This document shows positions 57,625-64,000 of a stretch of 64,000 nt of DNA, piece by piece. The notes under the pieces are model-generated. The model was given only the letters and a program-made list of their open reading frames with translations. It had not been told where the DNA came from and did no database searches. Every line of letters begins with the position of its first letter. The stretch's first letter is position 1. The stretch spans positions 72,742-136,741 of the forward strand of contig CAVTTR010000008.1 of NCBI GenBank assembly GCA_963737745.1, written 5' to 3'. A program made the position numbers and the translations under genes. The stretch is from Bog-473 sp963737745. GTDB lineage: Bacteria > Actinomycetota > Acidimicrobiia > Acidimicrobiales > RAAP-2.

Positions 57625-58248
57625 TTATGTGAATTGCCAGGTGCGCATCATGGAAACCGAGGCTGCTGCCTCTACCGATTTCTTGCCGCCGGAAAACGTG
57701 ACGATGTACGTGCGCCCGCCGTGAGAGGCATAGACCTGTGTCCCGTAGACGGAACTCCCAGTAGCTAAGGGCACCGTGTAGGTCCCCGTGACAGCCGAAC
57801 CGAAAGAGAAATGGGTCTTTTTGATATGGATGTTCTTTCCACCAATTGAACCCAGCGCAAGTTTCACCTGCACCTGCAACTGCGCAATGGGAAGCGCTGT
57901 ATCGAAGATCCCGATATTCACGTTTGCTTCGTCCCCGGGGCCGACGGCGAAAAACTTCAAGCCTTTCTTCGCATAACTCTCGGCCTGGGCGGAAAGGCTG
58001 GCTTTTATCGTCGGGTCCACTTTGGAAGCGGATCCGATCAAGGCGCCCACATCGTCACCGCTCAACGACACTTGACTCCACTCGCTTGGGAGCCGGAAAG
58101 ATATGCCGTACTTGGTGTCATTGATGCGTGAACCGAACGATGCTCCGGCAATTCCCGGCAGAAGAACGGCTGTCGACAAGACCAGGCACGTCGTCACCAG
58201 AAGTGAAAGCCCGATACCGCGCACACGATGGACACTTCGTCTAGGCAT
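57625..58248 (-). CDS. secreted protein with PsbP-like core, function unknown
   Basis: A 207-residue protein with a signal peptide (basic MPRRSVHRVRG, hydrophobic segment to about residue 35, cleavage near GASFG). The mature part begins YGISFRLPSEWSQVSL, as in PsbP/DUF1795-type stand-alone domains, and ends SVSMMRTWQFT. AAGGGG precedes ATG 58248. It converges on glpK. Export is clear; the function is not. Confidence 0.7.
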   Translation of the reverse strand: MPRRSVHRVRGIGLSLLVTTCLVLSTAVLLPGIAGASFGSRINDTKYGISFRLPSEWSQVSLSGDDVGALIGSASKVDPTIKASLSAQAESYAKKGLKFFAVGPGDEANVNIGIFDTALPIAQLQVQVKLALGSIGGKNIHIKKTHFSFGSAVTGTYTVPLATGSSVYGTQVYASHGGRTYIVTFSGGKKSVEAAASVSMMRTWQFT

Positions 58249-58542
58249 TGCGAGCCCCTTCATGCGGCACGTCGAATCAGCCCGCATTCGGCCTCGATGA
58301 TCATTTCCCACTCCGTCGTCTCCACTAGAAGCCCGAGTCTCGGGACGCATGGTTCCCTGTGGTCTTACGTAGTTTTGGTCGCCTGGAACTACTGTAACTG
58401 AAGACGTGCCCAACCTTTGCCCAACTCCCTCGACGCTGCGTTGGTTTGGGCCGAACAGATGCCGCGCCGGGATAGCCGCCAAAACCAGGACGCCTCGAGT
58501 CATTCTCGACCGCACCCGTCATCGCACCACCACCGGCGGGCG

Positions 58543-59793
58543 CTACGAAGCCTGGTGTGCCAACGCCTCATCCCAGCTGCTCCCCGCCGCGAGCAAAGGG
58601 CGATATCCCATTAAGCGCCGCGGCCTACCAATGGCCATCGCCGCGCGCAGGCGCCCGGCTCGGCCGAACAAAGCCACGAACTTTCCTTCCTCGAACGAAC
58701 CATCAACGATTTCCAGATCGTCGTTCCCGCCAGGATTTCCGAGAACCTGGAAACGAAGACCAAATTGGTCCGACCAGAAATACGGGATCGGAGCGAAAGG
58801 CTCGGCGTCGGCTCGACCGGCCATGAGGCTGCGCGCCGCGGCGACGCCTGCTTCGGCCGCAATCTGCCAGTGTTCGATGCGGATCATCTCTTCACCGCCG
58901 TCGTGATGCCACAACCAACGAGCCGCGTCACCCGCAGCCACGACCCCATCTGCGGCAAAGAGCCGGTCATCGCAGAGGACGCCGTTCTCCAGCGTCAATC
59001 CTGAACCCTCGAGCCAGCCGATTGCGGGCACCACGCCGATACCCACGACCACCACGTCGGCCTCGAGAAGGTCACCGCCAACAAGTTCTACCTGCAAGCC
59101 ACGTGTGGCGCCTTCGATGCCACGAATAGCAGTCACACCGACGCCGGTTCGAAGGTCCACACCGTGGGGGGCATACAAAGCTCCGCAATGTGCGCCGATC
59201 AGTGGGCCGAGGATATTCGACAGCGGGATTTCCATGGCCTCGAGCACGGTGACCCGGCAACCGAGCCCGGCACAGGTCGACGCCACCTCCGCACCGATGA
59301 ATCCGGCACCAATGACGACGACGCGACATGACGGGACCGCGGCGACTGCACTCTGGAGGGCTACGGCGTCGTCGAGCGTGCGCAGCGTGAAGAGGCCTTC
59401 CCTATGCCCCAGATTCTCGGTGCCCGGGAGGTGTCTCGGCGTTGCTCCCGTAGCGATGACCACCGCGTCCCCCATCAGGATGGTGCCATCGTCGATCTCA
59501 ACTTTGCGTCCTTCTGCATCGAGCCGCATGGCGCGATGGCCGAGGACCTCGTGCACCCGAAGTTCGCTGCTGCGCTTCTTATCAGCCAGGACAGCTTTCT
59601 CGGGAGGCCATGTGCCCGCCAGTATCTGTTTGGAGAGCGGTGGCCGGTCATACGGCAGGTGTAGCTCTTCACCAACCAAAGTGATATCGCCGTGAAAACC
59701 TTCGGCCCGCAGCGTTTCTACGGCCCGCCAACCGGCCAGCGAGGCGCCGACCACGACCACAGACCCATTCGACGGCAACCCCACCGCGCTCAT
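58543..59793 (-). CDS. FAD-dependent ferredoxin/rubredoxin reductase-like
   Basis: A 416-residue pyridine nucleotide-disulfide family enzyme with two nucleotide folds, VVVVGASLAGWRAVETLRAEGF and VVVIGAGFIGAEVASTCAGLG, plus ATGATPRHLPGT and VVAAGDAARWLW. This fits the ferredoxin reductase group of oxygenase systems and of rubredoxin reductases. No ferredoxin or P450 is adjacent. ATG 59793 overlaps the MBL stop (ATGA). Confidence 0.88.
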   Translation of the reverse strand: MSAVGLPSNGSVVVVGASLAGWRAVETLRAEGFHGDITLVGEELHLPYDRPPLSKQILAGTWPPEKAVLADKKRSSELRVHEVLGHRAMRLDAEGRKVEIDDGTILMGDAVVIATGATPRHLPGTENLGHREGLFTLRTLDDAVALQSAVAAVPSCRVVVIGAGFIGAEVASTCAGLGCRVTVLEAMEIPLSNILGPLIGAHCGALYAPHGVDLRTGVGVTAIRGIEGATRGLQVELVGGDLLEADVVVVGIGVVPAIGWLEGSGLTLENGVLCDDRLFAADGVVAAGDAARWLWHHDGGEEMIRIEHWQIAAEAGVAAARSLMAGRADAEPFAPIPYFWSDQFGLRFQVLGNPGGNDDLEIVDGSFEEGKFVALFGRAGRLRAAMAIGRPRRLMGYRPLLAAGSSWDEALAHQAS

Positions 59794-60521
59794 AGGCCGC
59801 CAAACATGGCGAGCCACTCGTCGATCGATCGCGGCCGAAACACAAAGTTGGTCTTTCGAGTCTCGCCCATACCCTGCGCCGGGTCTCGTGAATACAGGTG
59901 GCCGGGAAACAGCACAGCATCATCGGGGACATGCGCCAGACGGTTGTGGATGGAGTCGTACATCGCCACGGGATCGGAGCCCGGAAGGTCAGTGCGGCCG
60001 CAACCCTCGAGAAACAGCGTGTCACCCGCGACCAAGCGACCATCGACCAGAAAACATTGGCTCCCCGGCGTGTGGCCGGGGGTGTGGATCAGCTCCACGT
60101 CGACCGCACCGACTTGCACCAGGTCGCCGCTTTCGTGGCCCACCAAATGCGAGGCGGTCACGCCGGTCGTGCGCTCCACCCACGGCACTTCCTCTTTTTG
60201 GAGATGAATTGGAACCTGGACCGTCTCCAACAAAGTGCTGATTCCTTCGAGTCCCCATCCCCCCATCTCCCCGCCTACATGATCGGGATGGTAATGCGTG
60301 GCCAGGACTCCGGTGAGTTTCATGCCGTCTGCTTCTACGATGTCAAGCAGATCCTGCACCGCATAGGCCGGATCCACGATGACCGCCTCGCCCGTCGCTC
60401 GGTCGCCAATGAGATAGACGAAGTTCACCATCTGCCGGGCCATCGGATCTCCCTTGGCGAAGTCCCGGCCGGAAAGGAGCTGTCGGAAGTAGAGCCGCTG
60501 GTCGTTGACGGGGTCATTCAT
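59790..60521 (-). CDS. MBL-fold metallohydrolase, glyoxalase II/persulfide dioxygenase-like
   Basis: A 243-residue metallo-beta-lactamase fold protein with THYHPDHVGG at residues 75-84 (His76, His78, Asp80, His81), IHTPGHTPGSQCFLVDG, VAGDTLFLEGCGRTDLPGSD and FPGHLY. This pattern is shared by glyoxalase II-like thioesterases and ETHE1-type persulfide dioxygenases. ATG 60521 overlaps the xseB stop. The reductase downstream is coupled to it. Confidence 0.85.
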   Translation of the reverse strand: MNDPVNDQRLYFRQLLSGRDFAKGDPMARQMVNFVYLIGDRATGEAVIVDPAYAVQDLLDIVEADGMKLTGVLATHYHPDHVGGEMGGWGLEGISTLLETVQVPIHLQKEEVPWVERTTGVTASHLVGHESGDLVQVGAVDVELIHTPGHTPGSQCFLVDGRLVAGDTLFLEGCGRTDLPGSDPVAMYDSIHNRLAHVPDDAVLFPGHLYSRDPAQGMGETRKTNFVFRPRSIDEWLAMFGGL

Positions 60522-60774
60522 CGTCGCCACCACCCACTTCTCCTGCCAACGTGTCCAGCCGAGGCACGAGCTCTTCTACTTGAGCGCGTGTGTGACGGAG
60601 TCTTCGGTCAAGCTCATCGATCAGCTCTGTCGCACGTTCCAGGCGCGATACCAGCACGTCCACGTCGACCTCTCGTTGTTCGAAGAACTCCACGATGGAG
60701 TCGAGCTCCCGGCTCGCGTCGGTGTAGCTCAGCTCCCCCACCGGGAGCGGCTCATTCTCGACTGTCGTCATCAC
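60514..60774 (-). CDS. xseB: exodeoxyribonuclease VII small subunit
   Basis: An 86-residue, highly charged helical protein with SYTDASRELDSIVEFFEQRE and SRLERATELIDELDRRL, the XseB pattern. It partners XseA in degrading single-stranded DNA. The start (GTG 60774 or ATG 60771) overlaps the xseA stop, so the two subunits are coupled. Confidence 0.9.
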   Translation of the reverse strand: MMTTVENEPLPVGELSYTDASRELDSIVEFFEQREVDVDVLVSRLERATELIDELDRRLRHTRAQVEELVPRLDTLAGEVGGGDDE

Positions 60775-62219
60775 GTCTCCTCATTGTTCTCATCGGCATC
60801 ATCTCGCAGCTCAGCCGACTCAACTCGCGAGTAAGCCCGCCCGTCGGCAAAACGAGTAATCACTTCGCTGCCCACGGCGAGGTCAGCCACACTCCGGACA
60901 AGTTCGCCCGAGGCGCTCAGGGTCAATGTATATCCGCGCTCCAGCTGGCGGTCCACGTCATAAGCGGTCAGCAACCGACGCCAAGAACGCACACGTTCGG
61001 CTTCGCGTGCCAGATGGCCCAAGGACAGGGGGGCGAGCCTGGCGGCGTGTGTCCGCAGGACACTTTGGCGTGCCACCAGTCCTTCGGGTGCTAAACGCCC
61101 GACGGCGGTGGACCGACGAGCCAAGCGCTCTCGGTGCACTCGCAACTGGCCCCGCGCCGCGCGGGTCAACCGACCTCGTGCCGCTGCATCTCGTGCCTCG
61201 GCCTCGGCCAACAGCGAAGGAACGCGGTGACTGAGCACGGTGGCGGCCGCGCCTATGTGCAGGTCCCACCACTGACCAACACGCACGACAATCTGGTGTC
61301 CGCATTCGGTCGGAGTTATGCACGCTCGATTTGCCACGATGTCGGCCACGGACTCATCTCCGGTGTGGCCTATTCCGGTCCACACCGGTTTTGTGGCTCC
61401 CGCGATGGCACGAGCGACCACTTCGGAGTCGAACGACGCTAAGTCCGCCTTGGATCCCCCACCTCTCACGACAACAATCAAGTCGCAATCCGTGCGGCAC
61501 AACGCCCTCACTGCTTTCGCCACCCTGAGCGGTGCATCACCGCCTTGCACGGCAACGGGCACAATCTGCACTTTGAATCCGAAGCCCGAACCAGTGAGCT
61601 GGCCCAGAAAATCTTGGTAGCCCTCCGTTCCCGGACTGGCCACCAGTCCAACATGGAGCGGTACCTCCGGAACGGGACACTCGGCATTGCGACCAAGTAA
61701 ACCCTCCGCATTGAGCTTCACCAGCAGCTGGGCACGCTGGGCGGCCAACCGACCCAACAGGGCCGTCACGTCGAGTTCGGACAGGATGAAACCGAATTCG
61801 CCCTTGGGCCGGTAGAGGTCGATCGTCCCTCGCAAAATGACCACCATGCCCTCGGCGAGCACCACGCCGTTCTTGGCTAATGCGCGTTTCATGGGCAACC
61901 AGGTGCCCTTCCAACACTTGACCCGGAGCGCCGGAGCACCCCTCCCTCGCGGGGCCTGACTTCGATGCCCCTCGTCTGGGTCGATCAGGTCCAGATAGCA
62001 GTGCCCGGAGCGCCCCGACTGGTCCGAGAAACTATGGATCTCGCCCCGGACCCACAACTGTCGATTTCGAGGAAAAGCCGAGGTAAGGGCGTCCTCAACC
62101 TCATCGTAGAGGGCGCCAATCGAAAGCACCCCAGCCCGACCCTCGTCCTCTGCCCGATCATCGGTTACGACACGCGGGGGCGCCTCGGGATCGAAGAGTT
62201 GATGGGCGTAACTTGCCAT
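60771..62219 (-). CDS. xseA: exodeoxyribonuclease VII large subunit
   Basis: A 482-residue nuclease. The N-terminal OB fold has LWVRGEIHSFSDQSGRSGHCYLDL; the catalytic domain has VGLVASPGTEGYQDFL, LIVVVRGGGSKADLASFDSE and GIGHTGDESVADIVANR. The C-terminal coiled coil ends near RQLERGYTLTLSASGELV. ATG 62219 is chosen (MASYAHQLFDPE). Its 5' end faces the RNase P RNA gene. Confidence 0.94.
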   Translation of the reverse strand: MASYAHQLFDPEAPPRVVTDDRAEDEGRAGVLSIGALYDEVEDALTSAFPRNRQLWVRGEIHSFSDQSGRSGHCYLDLIDPDEGHRSQAPRGRGAPALRVKCWKGTWLPMKRALAKNGVVLAEGMVVILRGTIDLYRPKGEFGFILSELDVTALLGRLAAQRAQLLVKLNAEGLLGRNAECPVPEVPLHVGLVASPGTEGYQDFLGQLTGSGFGFKVQIVPVAVQGGDAPLRVAKAVRALCRTDCDLIVVVRGGGSKADLASFDSEVVARAIAGATKPVWTGIGHTGDESVADIVANRACITPTECGHQIVVRVGQWWDLHIGAAATVLSHRVPSLLAEAEARDAAARGRLTRAARGQLRVHRERLARRSTAVGRLAPEGLVARQSVLRTHAARLAPLSLGHLAREAERVRSWRRLLTAYDVDRQLERGYTLTLSASGELVRSVADLAVGSEVITRFADGRAYSRVESAELRDDADENNEET

Positions 62220-62285
62220 TACGGACACCCTAGCGATGAGGTGTGCGCCGCTCCTACCTCTTCGCTCGTGGCACACTGGTACAGA

Positions 62286-62660
<375 letters not shown>

Positions 62661-62704
62661 TCAATAAGGGCTTTTGCAGAACATCGGGTCGAAATTACTC
62701 AAAT

Positions 62705-63867
62705 GTGACTCAATATGCATGGTTGTCGCCCCGAGCGCGCTCGGCTCCGGGTTCGGGTGCCCGGCGAGACCGGTCAGCGCACAAGGTCGTTCGAGTGGCC
62801 CCCAAGGACAAGGGCGGTATCGGGGAAGCAAAGACGGAACTGGAGAGGTTTCTCGCCGGTTTGGCCGTTGCGACACCGACGGAGAGAACGACGGTGACGG
62901 TGAGCGAAATGCTCGAGGCATACCTGGCCCACTGCCAGAGGGTTGGCCGTACACAATCGACTATTGAGAGCTACAGATACTCCCACGCGCGTCCCGCGAC
63001 GCTCGGGTCATTGCCGCTCACGCAGCTCACCTCTCACGATCTGGACACTCTCTACGGCGTCCTGGCCGAGCGCCTCGGTGACAACACCATCCGTCAGACC
63101 CACGCAATCCTGACTGCCGCGCTCGAACAGGCACTTAAGTGGGGACAACCCCGCCAAGGGTGCGACCGCTCCAGGGCGCCATCGACCGAAGCGCAAAGCC
63201 CTGGCCCTGACTGACATCGCAAGAATGGTGGCCGCAGCTTCGACACCAAAGAAGAACGAGACGGACGGCGACGTGGTGCTGGTGATGGCGATTGCCATGG
63301 CCGCTTGACGGGAGCAAGACGTGGCGAACTGTGCGGGATGCAGTGGAGCGACATCGACCCCGCCACGTGCTCCATAACAATTGAACGTCAATGGGTTCCC
63401 GGCCAGGGTGGGCAGCATCTCGCCCCACCGAAATCCGAAGATGGGGTGCGTTCGATCGTCCTCGGACAACTGGGCCTCGGCCTGATCGAGCGATACCGCG
63501 ACATCATGCGAGAGATGCTGCGCCGCGAACTCGAGGGCTGGCTGCTGAGCTACGACGCCGGCACGACTCCTCCGCGCGCCAAAGCACTGGGTCAGGCCAT
63601 CGCCGGCCTCGGCAAGGGCTCGGCCTCGACGTCACCACGCACTCCTTCCGGCGGGTGTCAGCCACCCAGCTGCTTGCCGCTGGCATCGACGTTGATACGG
63701 CCGCTCGCCGGATGGGTCACACCAAAGAAGTCATGCTGGCGTCTTTCGTTCTCGGGGCCGATGACCGATCCATCGCTGCCGAACAGACAATTGAAAGTCG
63801 CCTCGTGGCGCAGGGTCTGCCCCTCGGAAACATCCTTGGGGGTGAGCCGGAAACCGTGAAGACCTGA
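62705..63867 (+). pseudogene. tyrosine recombinase (phage-type integrase), frame broken
   Basis: Three segments in different frames together read as an integrase of about 385 residues. The N-terminal core-binding part has TVSEMLEAYLAHCQRVGRTQ, then ILTAALEQALKWG; after a break near 63140, ALALTDIARMVAA; after another near 63300, the catalytic TGARRGELCGMQWSDID; after a third near 63590, THSFRRVSATQLLAAGIDVD and RRMGHTKEVMLASFVLG. The residue where the nucleophile tyrosine should lie is Phe (codon 63745-63747). It begins 45 bases downstream of rnpB. Integrase remnants next to RNA genes suggest a former integration site. Confidence 0.8.
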
Positions 63868-64000
63868 GTCACCCGCCTCAACCGGGCACGGCGATGCAAC
63901 GCCAGTATGCGTTAATTCATGGTTTGAGTGTCTAAAGGGTGAGGGTCTATCCAGCTTGAACTCAGGGGAGCTCCATGAACGGTTCGAGACACGGGCAGAC
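63868..64000. other. unassigned end of window
   Basis: No gene, RNA or clear regulatory motif is visible in the last 133 bases after the integrase remnant. The base composition drops in GC in part of it, as is common at the edge of an inserted element. Confidence 0.4.

Noticed and set aside
63970..64000. GGTTCGAGAC near the right edge as a possible tRNA end
   Set aside because: No acceptor or anticodon stem is visible upstream, and the window ends.

Overview
This window looks like a chromosomal segment from a high-GC actinobacterium. The evidence is a mycothiol S-conjugate amidase, F420-type flavoprotein families, a WhiB regulator, a SepIVA-like protein beside coaD, and the ffh-rpsP-khpA-rimM-trmD-rplS and smc-mutM-rnc-acpP-plsX-rpmF clusters. 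The rubrerythrin/DUF3501 pair and overall gene content would fit Acidimicrobiia, but that is a guess. No tRNA or rRNA gene and no CRISPR array was seen.

Layout. 1-6.3 kb: mca (cut by the left edge), a PspA-HtpX-PspAB envelope-stress operon, a tyrosine phosphatase, fumC with a pterin dehydratase, and a PPOX flavoprotein. 6.3-9.6 kb: a short luciferase-like protein, dprA and comM on the minus strand. 9.6-19 kb: an accessory block that separates comM from its usual neighbour yraN. It holds a frame-broken secreted repeat protein of about 6 kb (beta-helix-like plus about 12 Ig-like repeats), two perfect palindromes upstream of it, a LuxR-type regulator, a Cys-rich small protein, and an SPFH/NfeD pair. 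18.9-38.1 kb: one long minus-strand housekeeping run (yraN, DUF2469, rplS, trmD, rimM, khpA, rpsP, ffh, ftsY, smc, mutM, rnc, acpP, plsX, rpmF, DUF177, sepIVA-like, coaD, rsmD, recG, fakA-like), with rpmB divergent. 38.4-50.6 kb: thiL, pckG, an MFS transporter, a RAM-domain protein, GNAT, an AMACR-type racemase, galactokinase, trpD, an acyl-CoA dehydrogenase, an LCP cell-wall ligase and whiB. 50.7-52.7 kb: a peroxide/iron cluster (DUF3501, small coupled ORF, rubrerythrin, PerR/Fur) with a perfect Fur-type operator facing a small protein whose four cysteines resemble a high-potential iron-sulfur protein. 52.9-57.6 kb: a glpD / AGPS-like / glpK operon. 57.6-62.2 kb: a secreted protein, then xseA-xseB-MBL hydrolase-FAD reductase. 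62.3-64 kb: the RNase P RNA gene followed directly by a broken tyrosine integrase.

Quality. At least eight otherwise intact, mostly essential genes (smc, recG, fakA, thiL, rnc, trmD, pckG, DUF3501) each carry one apparent frameshift. Five sit in or next to G/C homopolymers and three look like one extra A/T. These read best as base-calling or consensus errors. The repeat protein, the LuxR regulator and the integrase carry several each, so I cannot tell true decay from sequence error there.
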